A stretch of 37,666 nt of DNA from Verrucomicrobiota bacterium (GTDB lineage: Bacteria; Verrucomicrobiota; Verrucomicrobiia; Limisphaerales; JADLHS01), in the NCBI GenBank assembly GCA_025350905.1, contig JANXWY010000314.1, positions 1-37,666 on the forward strand, written 5' to 3'. The notes under the pieces were generated by a model. That model ran no database searches. It was not told the DNA's origin and was given only the letters and a program-made list of their open reading frames with translations. The position numbers and the translations under genes are program-made. Positions 7,698 to 16,196 of the stretch are shown piece after piece; within the stretch, counting starts at the first letter, position 1, and each line of letters begins with the position of its first letter.

Positions 7698-9215
7698 TCA
7701 ACACCTTTGGAAAGCCGGCGCAGACAGGATCAAAGCCAGTCCTGCACCGGAATCGTAGTAGGCCTGGGCTTCATCGGGCGACGGCTTACGTCCCAATAGA
7801 TGCGCCATCAAGCCGGCATCGCCCCCGGCATTGCTTAGCAGCGCCGCGAAATCCAGCCGGGTGCCGTTGATGCGGTTCTCACTCAGGGCCAGGGCGAAGT
7901 TCCAGCGCCAGAGCAGCGTGCCCAGCCACGGCGCCGCGGGCTCCGGGAACCCGTCGGGCGTGGGATAATTGAAAGGCGCGTGCCCCATGCGTTGCAGGTA
8001 ACCAATGAGCTCCATTCCGGCATCCGTACTGGCGCCGGTCGCGCGCAGGGCGGAGACAATGTAATTGAACGGCCGCTTGATTTTGTTGCCGCGCGCCTCC
8101 CGAAATTCACTCGTCGCGAACAGCGCCCGGAGCGTGGTCGGAATGTCGCCACCGGATTGCGTAAAGGCGCTGGCCACACTTTCCGCGGCGCGGGCCGGTG
8201 GTTCGTCGGCAATGAAGCGCTGGCAGAGTTTGGTGCTGAGATGCCGCGCCGTCGCGGGATGGTTGGTTACGATTTCCAGCACGCGATCCAATTCCGCCTG
8301 GCCAAGTTGTTCGCGCCGCGCTTTATCCAGGTTGGCCGGAATGGCGGGAAAATTTTCCCCCAACACCTGCTTGCCGCCGCAATCGTGCTGCGAAAGTTTG
8401 AACTCCACTTTGCCGATCTGAAAATACGGTTCCTGGGCTTTCGAACGAACCGTCCATCCGGTCAGACAGCGCGCCACTTCCATGACATCCGTTTGGGTGT
8501 AGCCGCCGTGGACGCCGAGCGAATGCAGTTCCAACAGCTCGCGCGCATAATTTTCGTTCGGCTTTTCGGCCATGTTCCCACGGCGGTTGACCCGCCCATC
8601 GAGATACCAAAGCATGGCGGGACTCAGCGCGGAGGCCCGGAGCATCTCGGGGAAACTGCCGAGCGCGTGTTTGCGAATCACCTCGCGGTCGTCCGCCACC
8701 TTGAGCCATTTGCAGTCGCCCTTGGACGGATCAATGTTGAAGTGGTCCGACCAGAATTGCACCATGACTTCATACAGCTGTCGCTCGGACCAGATGGCGC
8801 GGGTGAGGGCGCCACGCATCAGCTCATTTTGCAACAACTCTTCCTGGTACTCGAACAATTCACCCAGCGGCTCGGTAAGCGTTTCGAACCGGCGAACGGC
8901 GTATTCCGCCTCAGCATCGTCGAGTTGCTGTGGGTTCAGCTGTTGTTCGACGTAAGCGGCGGCAGCCTCCATCGGCGTGGTTCCCAATTTACGGACCCGA
9001 GTATATTCGCCAGGCCGCGGGCCGAAAGCGGTCCGATTCAGTACGTGCGTCACCGGGTCAATGTCCTGGGTCGTTGGCGGTTGGAACGACCCGCTGCGCT
9101 TCGGCGATTCGTACAGGGCGCGCAACTCGCGCGGCAATCGGTCGCAGCCGACGGCCGCCAGCCAGGCGGCGCTGCTGCCGCCAACCTTCAAGAAATTGCG
9201 ACGAGAAAGCTGCAT
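7698..9215 (-). CDS. DUF1800 family protein with Tat-type signal
   Basis: Protein of 505 residues. The N-terminus MQLSRRNFLKVGGSSAAWLAAVGC has a twin-arginine motif (RRNFLK). A Cys at 24 follows AVG, so a Tat-exported lipoprotein is possible. The DUF1800 hallmarks follow: HVLNRTAFGPRPGEY, MVQFWSDHFNID, NENYARELLELHSLGV, VARCLTGWTV and HDCGGKQVLGE, then a helical C-terminal half. Biochemical function is unknown; the family nearly always sits directly before DUF1501. Its start ATG overlaps the stop of the upstream membrane-protein gene by one base (TGATG), so the three genes form one operon. Confidence 0.88.
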   Translation of the reverse strand: MQLSRRNFLKVGGSSAAWLAAVGCDRLPRELRALYESPKRSGSFQPPTTQDIDPVTHVLNRTAFGPRPGEYTRVRKLGTTPMEAAAAYVEQQLNPQQLDDAEAEYAVRRFETLTEPLGELFEYQEELLQNELMRGALTRAIWSERQLYEVMVQFWSDHFNIDPSKGDCKWLKVADDREVIRKHALGSFPEMLRASALSPAMLWYLDGRVNRRGNMAEKPNENYARELLELHSLGVHGGYTQTDVMEVARCLTGWTVRSKAQEPYFQIGKVEFKLSQHDCGGKQVLGENFPAIPANLDKARREQLGQAELDRVLEIVTNHPATARHLSTKLCQRFIADEPPARAAESVASAFTQSGGDIPTTLRALFATSEFREARGNKIKRPFNYIVSALRATGASTDAGMELIGYLQRMGHAPFNYPTPDGFPEPAAPWLGTLLWRWNFALALSENRINGTRLDFAALLSNAGGDAGLMAHLLGRKPSPDEAQAYYDSGAGLALILSAPAFQRC

Positions 9216-9748
9216 CAGACCTCTCCCGTGGCGGGCGTCAGGTTGATGATTGGAGGCTCGGCCATGCGAGGGTGGGTGGAGGCTTTCGCACTAAGAATGA
9301 ACGCACCCAAACCACTGACCAACGTCCAGAGGGGGAGGACAATCCAGCCAACGAATGGCAACAAAAACGTCAGCGCCAGCAGGATGCCCCCACGCAACCC
9401 TCGCCGCCAGGGCTGTTGGTCATCGCTGGGCGCGGGCAACCCGGCGCCGATTCGAAGCGTCAATCCCGCAGAACCGACGAGGCCCAGCAGGGCCGGGATT
9501 ACCATGAGCGTGACGCCGGCGAGTTTCAGCGCTGGATTGGGCAGATTGGCAATGACCACCCCGAAAATAACGGGCAACGCCGCAGCCACCAAGCCGATCA
9601 GTGTGATCTTGACCGGCGTCGAGTAATGCTGCTGGGCCCGTTTCACCAAGCTGGGAAAGAGGGCTTGGGCGATCAGCCAGTAACTGACATAAATCGTCAG
9701 TAGCCCGACAATAAGTAAGAAAATTTTCAGAATATCAGCCATGATCAT
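9215..9748 (-). CDS. Multi-pass membrane protein of unknown function
   Basis: A 177-residue protein with four predicted membrane segments, at about residues 6-30, 46-68, 74-96 and 120-152 (the last long enough for two). They are joined by short charged loops such as APSDDQQPWRRG. The polar C-terminal tail has no recognisable motif, and I do not recognise the family. A GGAG stands 9 nt before the ATG at 9748, which supports that start over the ATG at 9742. It is the first gene of the operon with DUF1800 and DUF1501 and ends overlapping the DUF1800 start. An accessory membrane role for those exported proteins is possible but only inferred. Confidence 0.7.
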   Translation of the reverse strand: MIMADILKIFLLIVGLLTIYVSYWLIAQALFPSLVKRAQQHYSTPVKITLIGLVAAALPVIFGVVIANLPNPALKLAGVTLMVIPALLGLVGSAGLTLRIGAGLPAPSDDQQPWRRGLRGGILLALTFLLPFVGWIVLPLWTLVSGLGAFILSAKASTHPRMAEPPIINLTPATGEV

Positions 9749-10527
9749 AATGTTATTCTCCGCTGTTTGAAGGTTTCGGTTGAGGGGGTGTGATGAACAT
9801 TCAATAGTCTTCGGGCGACAAGGGCTATTCTACTCAATTTCACTGCACTTGTTAATTCATATTTGTTTTCAGCGTCAAAGGATGGGCGATTTTCCCACGG
9901 GGCGTTCCTATTTGGCGCTGGTTACCAATCCCTTGCTGTTCGAAGAACACAGGTTGGCCTCGGATTGTTTCAGAATTCGCGTCGCGACGATCAAATGACC
10001 GGTGTCGCGATCAGGGCCACCTTTGTGCTCAATTCGTGATTCTCGGCGAGGAATTCCGAAGGGTTTCGCGGCACTCCCGGCGGTAGGCGCATGCCATTGT
10101 CATCGCTTCCGAAGTCCTCATTTGTTTTGAATTGCGTCCTGATTCAGATCGGATCGAGGCAAAAAACAACCGCGGTTCGTTTGATCGGGGCCAGAAGAAG
10201 CTCGTCGCGTCCTCGCTTGAACTCCCGCCAGCCCAAAGTGCCCAAAACTGCACGCCAGTTGGCAATGATCGGCACGCTGCGAAATCACTTTCCCAACCGG
10301 CACTTGGGAAAACCCGCTGCGGGCTTGAATCAAAATCCTGATTGCGCTGCTTGGCTCACGGTGCAATCGGACCCTTCAGACGTGGGGTGGAGCAGGTCGT
10401 CCGGATAGTTGATACCACCGGGAAGGTCGCTTGCCACTGAAAGGTGCGCCTTAGCGATTCTGAAACACCGAGCCGGACACCGGTTGTGCATCCGCCCATC
10501 GCAACAGCCCCGGCAAAACTATCGCAA
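9749..10527. other. Gene-poor region between dnaA and the DUF1800 operon
   Basis: About 780 bp without a convincing gene. Short open frames exist on both strands, but none shows a family motif, membrane segment or supported start. I saw no DnaA box, tRNA or clear terminator. The stretch from about 9760 to 9870 is more AT-rich and should hold the promoter of the 9748-6572 operon. It could also contain decayed coding sequence. Confidence 0.5.
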
Positions 10528-11904
10528 TTAACGCATCAACTGCTTTTCGAGGTAAAGCACGATCTGCCGGACGTTGGCATCCACTTCCATGCGGCCTTTA
10601 ACGAGGCGGCAGGCGTGCAGTACAGTGCCGTGGTCGCGGCCGCCGAAGGCCTCGCCGATGGAGCTCAGGGAATTTTCGGTCATCTGCCGGGACAGGAACA
10701 TGGCGACCTGGCGTGGGAAAGCGATGTTTTCGGGCCGGCGCTTGCTGGTCATGTCGGCGAGCCGGATGTCATAGTGTTCGGCCACGCGCTTTTGAATGAC
10801 TTCCATGTTGACCGAGAACCGGCCTTCTTCGTGGAGGATTTCGCGGAGCAAGCCTTCAACGACTTCGACATTGAGCTTCTTGCCGGTAAGCGAAGCATAC
10901 GAGGCCACTCGAATTAGCGCGCCTTCGAGGCGGCGAATGTTCGTGCGGATGCGATGGGCTAGGAAGTGGATGATGTCTTCGGGCAGGGTGACGCCCATGG
11001 ATTGGGCTTTCTTGTTCAGGATGGCCAACCGCATTTCGACATCGGGCGGCTGGAGATCCGTAACCAATCCCCATTCAAAGCGAGAAACGAGGCGATGTTC
11101 CAAGCCTTGAATTTCGCTGGCCGGGCGATCGCACGTCAGGACGATTTGCTTGTGGGCTTCGTGCAGAGCATTGAACGTGTGGAAGAACTCTTCCTGGATG
11201 CGCTCCTTGCCGGCCAGGAACTGAATATCGTCAATCAGCAGCACATCCGTCTGGCGGTATTTCTTACGGAACTTGACGAGCTGATTATTTTGAATTCCGT
11301 CAATGTATTCGTTGGTGAACTTCTCCGAAGAAACGTAGCTGACGCGGGCTCCTTTCCGACTTGCCGCCACGTGTTGGCCAATGGCGTGGAGCAAATGCGT
11401 CTTACCCAAACCCACGCCGCCATACAAGAAAAGCGGGTTGTAAGACTTGCCGGGCGCTTCCGCGACCGCCTTGGCGGCTGCGCAGGCAAAGTTGTTGTTA
11501 TTGCCAACGACAAAGGTTTCGAAGGTGTTCTTGGGATTGAAACTCCACTCCACATTGCCATGATTGCGCTCCAGCGGGGCCGACCCGCTCCTGGCTTTAG
11601 CAACGGGTTCTTTCGGCCCGCCCGGGGCAGGCTGGGAAACGGTCGCTAGGCTGGTGGTCCGAACCACGAAACGGGCGCGGAGCTGTTTGGCGCCGGCCAC
11701 GCTCAGCACATCCTGCAGCAATCCGGAGTAATTGTCCTTCAGCCACACCTCGCAAAAATCGTTGGCCACTTCCAAAACGACAGTATCCCCCTCGAGGCTG
11801 GTGGCTCGCAGCGGCGCGAACCAAAGATTGTAAGTGTCGGCGCTCAGTAGCGAGCGAAGTTGCTCTTGCGCGGAACTCCAAATTGTTTCGGCAGAAAATT
11901 GCAT
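10528..11904 (-). CDS. dnaA: Chromosomal replication initiator protein DnaA
   Basis: Replication initiator ATPase of 458 residues from the chosen ATG. Domain I (about 1-80) contains YNLWFAPL. A variable linker follows, then the NTFETFVVG entry to domain III. Walker A is GGVGLGKT (162-169), Walker B VLLIDDIQFLAGKE (221-234), and the box VII-like SRFEWGL also appears. The C-terminal DNA-binding domain has TSKRRPENIAFPRQVAMFL and the family signature IGEAFGGRDHGTVLHA. The frame also opens at a GTG at 11946, but the ATG at 11904, preceded by GGGGTAAG, begins with the usual domain I length. The neighbours are not dnaN, recF or gyrB, so the classic dnaA operon is broken up here. Confidence 0.97.
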   Translation of the reverse strand: MQFSAETIWSSAQEQLRSLLSADTYNLWFAPLRATSLEGDTVVLEVANDFCEVWLKDNYSGLLQDVLSVAGAKQLRARFVVRTTSLATVSQPAPGGPKEPVAKARSGSAPLERNHGNVEWSFNPKNTFETFVVGNNNNFACAAAKAVAEAPGKSYNPLFLYGGVGLGKTHLLHAIGQHVAASRKGARVSYVSSEKFTNEYIDGIQNNQLVKFRKKYRQTDVLLIDDIQFLAGKERIQEEFFHTFNALHEAHKQIVLTCDRPASEIQGLEHRLVSRFEWGLVTDLQPPDVEMRLAILNKKAQSMGVTLPEDIIHFLAHRIRTNIRRLEGALIRVASYASLTGKKLNVEVVEGLLREILHEEGRFSVNMEVIQKRVAEHYDIRLADMTSKRRPENIAFPRQVAMFLSRQMTENSLSSIGEAFGGRDHGTVLHACRLVKGRMEVDANVRQIVLYLEKQLMR

Positions 11905-12143
11905 GTTGCTTACCCCAGAGGCCCTTTTTTCAAGCGTTTTATTCACCTGACCTCAATATCGAGTTTTTCGTCCATCCCGGAACGCCATTTTAATCATCCA
12001 AAAAGTGGCACACCATCAAATTCCGTCCGAGTCGCAGCCTGATCGGTCTTGGCTGACTCGCCATTGCGCAAACAAGCCTTTGAATATCAATGCTTTGTAT
12101 CCCGCGAAAAAACAGCCCGCTGAACGACGGTAATTCGGCGGGT

Positions 12144-12182
12144 AAAAAGGCGAAATCACTTTGTTTTGCCGCCCGCCTTTTT
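12144..12182 (-). terminator. Possible bidirectional terminator upstream of dnaA
   Basis: AAAAAGGCG (12144-12152) and CGCCTTTTT (12174-12182) form a perfect 9-bp inverted repeat around a 21-nt spacer. An alternative pairing is GGCGGG (12137-12142) with CCCGCC (12172-12177). Read on the minus strand, it would end transcripts from the GAF-kinase operon before dnaA. The loop is long, so confidence is moderate. Confidence 0.4.
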
Positions 12183-12343
12183 ATTAAATGTGACGTTCGG
12201 TTACGAGGACAACATATTAACTCTTATTCGCGACTTATTCACATGGTGATAATAGTCAATAAAATCAGCCCTTCGGCGGTTCTTAAACCAGCCCCAGCCC
12301 TCGCGCTTCGGCCCGCTGCTGCGGCATTTTGGGCGCGCGAACT

Positions 12344-12370
12344 CCACAAACGAATTCACACGAATTGATT
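12344..12370 (-). repeat. Oligonucleotide repeat copy (CGAATT/CACACGAATT words)
   Basis: CCACAAACGAATTCACACGAATTGATT lies between the GAF-kinase stop and the dnaA upstream region. Its reverse complement reads as AATTCGTGTGAATTCGT words, of the same kind as the TTCGTGTCATTCGTGTGTTTCG block at 3801-3826 inside the O-antigen ligase gene. It is probably another copy of that dispersed family in the opposite orientation. Confidence 0.45.
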
Positions 12371-12392
12371 TCCAGCGAATGCGGCGAAGCAG

Positions 12393-14129
12393 TTAGGGGT
12401 CGGCCGGGAAAGTAATTTCCATGACGGTCCCGTGGCCGGGTTGGGATTTGATTCGGATGATGCCGTTGTGCGTCTCGACGGTGCGCCCGACGATTGCCAA
12501 CCCAAGGCCCGTGCCCTTGGGTTTGGTCGTGCTGAGGACCGAACTGAACGCGCGGCGACATTGTTCCTCACTCATGCCGGCACCGGTATCGGCGAATTCC
12601 ACGATGACCGATTGGGGAATTTCAAAAGGGTCGGGCCCGGTCAAGACCGCGCGCGTCGAAATAGTCAAAGTCCCGCCCGCGGGCATGGCTTCCGCGGCGT
12701 TGAGCATCAAATTCAGAAACGCCTGTTCCAACTGCATCGCGTCACCGGGGATTTGCGGGAGGCGCAGTTGCAACGCGCAAACGAGTTTCACGCCCTGATT
12801 GGCGAACTTATGGCGCACCAGCAGGCAAAGCTCTTCAATGATTCCATTCAAGTCCAACGATTGGAGCTTCGGTTCGGTCGTGCGGGCAAAATCCAGAATC
12901 CGTTCCACGATTTTGTTCAAGTGTTCGATCTTCTCGCTAATTAAGCGCGCATCTTCGGCGCGGGGATCCGTGGCCGGAAAATTGAGATCCAACGAGTGGT
13001 ACAGCATCTTCATCACCGTGAGGGGATTGCGGATTTCATGGGCGACCTCCGCCGCAAGCAAGCCCAAGGCGGACAGCCTTTCGTTCTGCCGCAACAACTC
13101 CTCCACGTCCACCACGCGTTCGTAGAGCCGCGCTTTTTCAATGGCGATCGCGGAAAGTTCCGCAAACGCCGATAAGATCCGGATTTCTTCGTCGGAGAAG
13201 AGATAGGGTTGCTCGGTGTAAACATTCAGCGCGCCGATGGCCGCGCCGGAAAAAACCAAGGGCACGCTTAACACGGAAACCAAACCTTCCAGTTGGGCCA
13301 CTTCAATATTCTGGTACCGCGTGGAGGTCTGCACGTTTTCGACCTGGATGGGCTTCTTCCGCCGGAGCGCCACGCCGAGCAGGCTCTCTTCGACGGCGAG
13401 CCGCGGCTTCCCGATGTACGCGGGGCCGGCGCCAAAACTTGCGCGCAAATCCAGCCACGCGCCCGATTCATCGAGCATCATCAGCGAACCCAGCTTGGCC
13501 CGCATCAGTCCGCACGCCTCGCGGGTAATGGTCTGCAACACTTCGTCGAGGTTGAGCGCGGAGTTTATCGTTCGACTCACCCGGGCGAGGGATTCCAGCA
13601 ATCGCGCTTTCAACCGGAGCTGCTCATAGAGCCAGGTGTTCTGAATGACGCGCGCGGCCTGGATCGCCAGCGATTCCAGGAGCTCCTGATCCTCGGCGCT
13701 GAACGCGTCCGGCCGGTCGGAATCCACATTCAGTACGCCGCGCACCTCCCCGTTTACTTCCAGCGGCACCGCCAACTCGGACCGCACCTCGGGACGCAGC
13801 ATGATGTAGCGGCGATCTTTGGTGACATCGCCCACCCGAGCGGCTTTGTGCGCCTGCGCCACCCAGCCCGTCAAGCCTTCGCCGGGGCGTAATTTCAAGT
13901 CCCCGGCCTTCTCCGGCAAGCCCTGCGCCGCCTGGATTTCCAGAAAGCCGGTCGTCGGATTCATCAGCACGACGGAGCAGCTCGACGCGTTCATGAGCCG
14001 GGCCGCTTCGCGCACGATCAGCAAGAGTGCCGGTTGCGGTTCGAGCGTGGAGTGGATGATGGCGCCCACGTGGTAGAGCGACTTCAACCGTTCGTAGCGT
14101 GCTTTGAGCTCGTTGAATTCGTTGTCCAT
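12393..14129 (-). CDS. Soluble sensor histidine kinase with two GAF domains
   Basis: Cytoplasmic kinase of 578 residues from the ATG at 14129. Two GAF domains span about 30-168 and 188-335, joined and followed by coiled-coil segments. The HisKA dimerisation helix carries EVAHEIRNPLTVM with phospho-acceptor His364. The HATPase domain has the N-box NLMLNAAEAM, DTGAGMS (G1), a phospho-relay-like FSSVLSTTKPKGTGLGLAIV (F/G2), and ends ITFPADP. No membrane segment exists, so it senses a cytosolic signal. The frame extends upstream to 14408 inside the permease gene, but that part is a shadow. A GGGAGGAGG lies about 23 nt before the ATG, rather far, so the true start is slightly uncertain. No response regulator is adjacent. 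It follows the LptF/G gene by 44 bp. Confidence 0.85.
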   Translation of the reverse strand: MDNEFNELKARYERLKSLYHVGAIIHSTLEPQPALLLIVREAARLMNASSCSVVLMNPTTGFLEIQAAQGLPEKAGDLKLRPGEGLTGWVAQAHKAARVGDVTKDRRYIMLRPEVRSELAVPLEVNGEVRGVLNVDSDRPDAFSAEDQELLESLAIQAARVIQNTWLYEQLRLKARLLESLARVSRTINSALNLDEVLQTITREACGLMRAKLGSLMMLDESGAWLDLRASFGAGPAYIGKPRLAVEESLLGVALRRKKPIQVENVQTSTRYQNIEVAQLEGLVSVLSVPLVFSGAAIGALNVYTEQPYLFSDEEIRILSAFAELSAIAIEKARLYERVVDVEELLRQNERLSALGLLAAEVAHEIRNPLTVMKMLYHSLDLNFPATDPRAEDARLISEKIEHLNKIVERILDFARTTEPKLQSLDLNGIIEELCLLVRHKFANQGVKLVCALQLRLPQIPGDAMQLEQAFLNLMLNAAEAMPAGGTLTISTRAVLTGPDPFEIPQSVIVEFADTGAGMSEEQCRRAFSSVLSTTKPKGTGLGLAIVGRTVETHNGIIRIKSQPGHGTVMEITFPADP

Positions 14130-14173
14130 AGCTTCGATGCCATTGCGCTGGCCTCCTCCCGATCCGGCGGCGG

Positions 14174-15298
14174 TCACCGGACTTTCGCCGTCAACCACAA
14201 ACCGGTGAGGGTGAAAAAAATATTGGGAAACCAACCCGCCAGCCAGGCCGGCAAATAACCCGCCGTGCCGGCGGCCAGACCGATTTGCAGCAATAGAAAA
14301 TAGCTGAAGCCAATCAGGATACTGCTGGCGACCCCGACAAAAACATTGCGGCGGCCGGCCGCGGCCGCAAAGGGCAGCGCGATCAAAACCACCACCAGAC
14401 ATTTCCACGGGGCGGCCAGGCGACTGTGCAGCTGGGTGTACAGCCAGAGTTGATCCGTCCGACTGGTGCCGGGGTGCAGCCGCAGGTAGTCGAGGATTTC
14501 CACCAACGGCGGGCTGACGCGGTGCCGATTCCTCAGATTGAGTCGCCGACTGATCTTGATCTCGCTGCGAATCTCCTCGGGCGTTTCAGAAAATTCCGGC
14601 AAGGACAGGACTTCAGAGCGCAATCCCGGAACCAAGGCCCCGTTCGTCGGCCCCCGACTGTGAAACTCACTGACGTTGTAAAACACCCACACGGCGTTGG
14701 ACTGGGCGGCGCGCCCCGCCCGCAACCAGCGGTCTGAACCATCCGGCAGCGCCCACATGACTTCCAGGTTGAACATCTCGGCCGTTCGTTCGTTGAACAC
14801 ACCGATCTTCCAGAGGCGACCATCGCGCGTGTTGTTGAAACCAAGATTGCGGATCAAGTAGGGCGGGTCGCCGCCCGGCGTCACCGACTTCCGCCGCTGC
14901 TTGATCGCCTCCGCCCGGTCCTCACTGTCCGGGGACCAAATTTCGTTGATGGCGAACAGCAGCAGACTCGCGACGAAACCGACGCCAAAGTACGGCGCCG
15001 CGATCCGCCACAAGCTCAACCCGGCCGCTCGCATGGCGGTGATTTCCTGATATCGCGCATGCTGCGTCAGCGCATAAAGCATCGCTAGCAAAAGCGCAAT
15101 CGGCAAGACGTAGCCCAGCAGGTCGGGCATTTTGACGAGGTAATACTCGGCGATATCGCTCGCGCCCAACTGGTTCTTTTGAAAATCTCCCAAATCTTTG
15201 AACAGTTCCGAAGACACCCAGAAAATCAAAATGCTGCCGAGACAATAGCCAAACGGCACGAGCAACTCCCGCAATAGATAGCGATCCAGCAGACGCAT
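14174..15298 (-). CDS. LptF/LptG family LPS export permease
   Basis: Protein of 374 residues matching YjgP/YjgQ permeases. It begins MRLLDRYLLRELLVPFGYCLG with the first helix. Two further helices around residues 60-80 and 100-120 include LPIALLLAMLYALTQHARYQEITAMRAAGLS, the conserved coupling-helix region that docks on the LptB ATPase. A large periplasmic beta-jellyroll domain follows (about 125-285), then three C-terminal helices. LptF and LptG with LptB drive lipopolysaccharide from the inner membrane towards the outer membrane. Whether this is LptF or LptG cannot be decided, and no second copy is in the window. It lies 64 bp after thiD in a same-strand series. Confidence 0.85.
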   Translation of the reverse strand: MRLLDRYLLRELLVPFGYCLGSILIFWVSSELFKDLGDFQKNQLGASDIAEYYLVKMPDLLGYVLPIALLLAMLYALTQHARYQEITAMRAAGLSLWRIAAPYFGVGFVASLLLFAINEIWSPDSEDRAEAIKQRRKSVTPGGDPPYLIRNLGFNNTRDGRLWKIGVFNERTAEMFNLEVMWALPDGSDRWLRAGRAAQSNAVWVFYNVSEFHSRGPTNGALVPGLRSEVLSLPEFSETPEEIRSEIKISRRLNLRNRHRVSPPLVEILDYLRLHPGTSRTDQLWLYTQLHSRLAAPWKCLVVVLIALPFAAAAGRRNVFVGVASSILIGFSYFLLLQIGLAAGTAGYLPAWLAGWFPNIFFTLTGLWLTAKVR

Positions 15299-15362
15299 TG
15301 CTGGAGAGGCTAATCACCGCCGGGCGAAGACAGCAAGCTTAGGGAAAATTCACCGCGCGGGA

Positions 15363-16196
15363 TCATCGGCCGGCCGGGTCATGCCGCAACACGGTGTACT
15401 CCGCGGCCCGATAACTCTGGCGGATGGCGCGGGTAATGTAGCGCTTCGCCGCCGCGACGGCGTGGGGCAACGACTCGCCGCGCGCCAAAAACGCGGCCAC
15501 CGCCGCCGAATACGTGCAGCCCGTGCCATGCGTGGATACACCCAGCACAAAGGGCGCGTTGAGCCGGAGCATTTTCCGGCCATCGAAGAAAATATCCGTG
15601 GCGATGGGCCCGCTCCGCAGGTGCCCCCCTTTCACCAGCGCCGCACACCCGAACCGCTGGTAGATTTCCCGCGCCGCCGCCTCCAGATCCGCCACGCTCT
15701 GCAGCCTGCGGCCAACGAGCAGCTCAGCTTCATCCAGATTGGGCGTGACGAGCGTGGCGAGCGGCAGCAGGCGTTCCTTGAGTACGCGGATTGCGCCGGG
15801 CTGCAACAACACCGCGCCGTTCGTGGCGACCATCACCGGATCCACGATGAGCGGCGGGCGCGCGCCGCGCGCGAAATAATCGGCGACCCAGCGGATGAGC
15901 TCGGCGGAAAATAACATGCCGGTTTTCACCGCTGCGGGCGGCAACTCGGCAAAGACGGCTTCCATTTGACCCAGTACCAGGGCGGCGCGAATCGGTTGGA
16001 GGCCGGTAACGGCTCGCGGGTTTTGAGCCGTGACGCAGGTGATGGCGCACGTGCCATGCACCCCCAGCGCAGCGAAGGTTTTCAAGTCCGCCTGCACGCC
16101 GGCGCCGCCGCCGCTGTCCGAGCCGGCGATGGTCAGGGCGATGGGAAGTCGGATGCGCTGGAACCGAGTTGGATTACCTCGCGAAGAGTGGGTCAC
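15363..16196 (-). CDS. thiD: Hydroxymethylpyrimidine/phosphomethylpyrimidine kinase ThiD
   Basis: Ribokinase-fold kinase of about 277 residues that phosphorylates HMP and HMP-P for thiamine biosynthesis. Diagnostic segments are [24 protein letters not shown] (substrate and phosphate loop), [43 protein letters not shown] and [12 protein letters not shown] with the catalytic Cys/anion-hole motif near the C-terminus. I chose the GTG at 16196 because its GTGA overlaps the pseudopilin stop by 4 bp, a normal coupling geometry. A GTG at 16229 would add 11 residues. No other thiamine gene is in the window, so it is an isolated pathway member. Confidence 0.93.
   Translation of the reverse strand: MTHSSRGNPTRFQRIRLPIALTIAGSDSGGGAGVQADLKTFAALGVHGTCAITCVTAQNPRAVTGLQPIRAALVLGQMEAVFAELPPAAVKTGMLFSAELIRWVADYFARGARPPLIVDPVMVATNGAVLLQPGAIRVLKERLLPLATLVTPNLDEAELLVGRRLQSVADLEAAAREIYQRFGCAALVKGGHLRSGPIATDIFFDGRKMLRLNAPFVLGVSTHGTGCTYSAAVAAFLARGESLPHAVAAAKRYITRAIRQSYRAAEYTVLRHDPAGR

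Larger units (their letters stand above)
11905..12392. promoter_or_regulatory. dnaA upstream region, possible origin or autoregulatory site
   Basis: This stretch has no gene and is more AT-rich than its surroundings, especially 12180-12270. It holds TTATTCACA at 12235-12243 (one mismatch to the DnaA box TTATCCACA), weaker matches TTATTCACC at 11939-11947 and TTATTCGCG at 12224-12232, and a terminator-like inverted repeat at 12144-12182. With one good box and no cluster, origin function is only a possibility. Control of dnaA by its own product is an alternative. Confidence 0.3.

Noticed and set aside
7980-9626. A 548-codon open frame on the plus strand opposite DUF1800
   Set aside because: It spans two real minus-strand genes and a gene boundary, with no recognisable domain; a GC-driven shadow.
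9780-9998. A 72-codon plus-strand frame in the dnaA-DUF1800 gap
   Set aside because: No ribosome binding site, motif or plausible membrane segment; probably chance.
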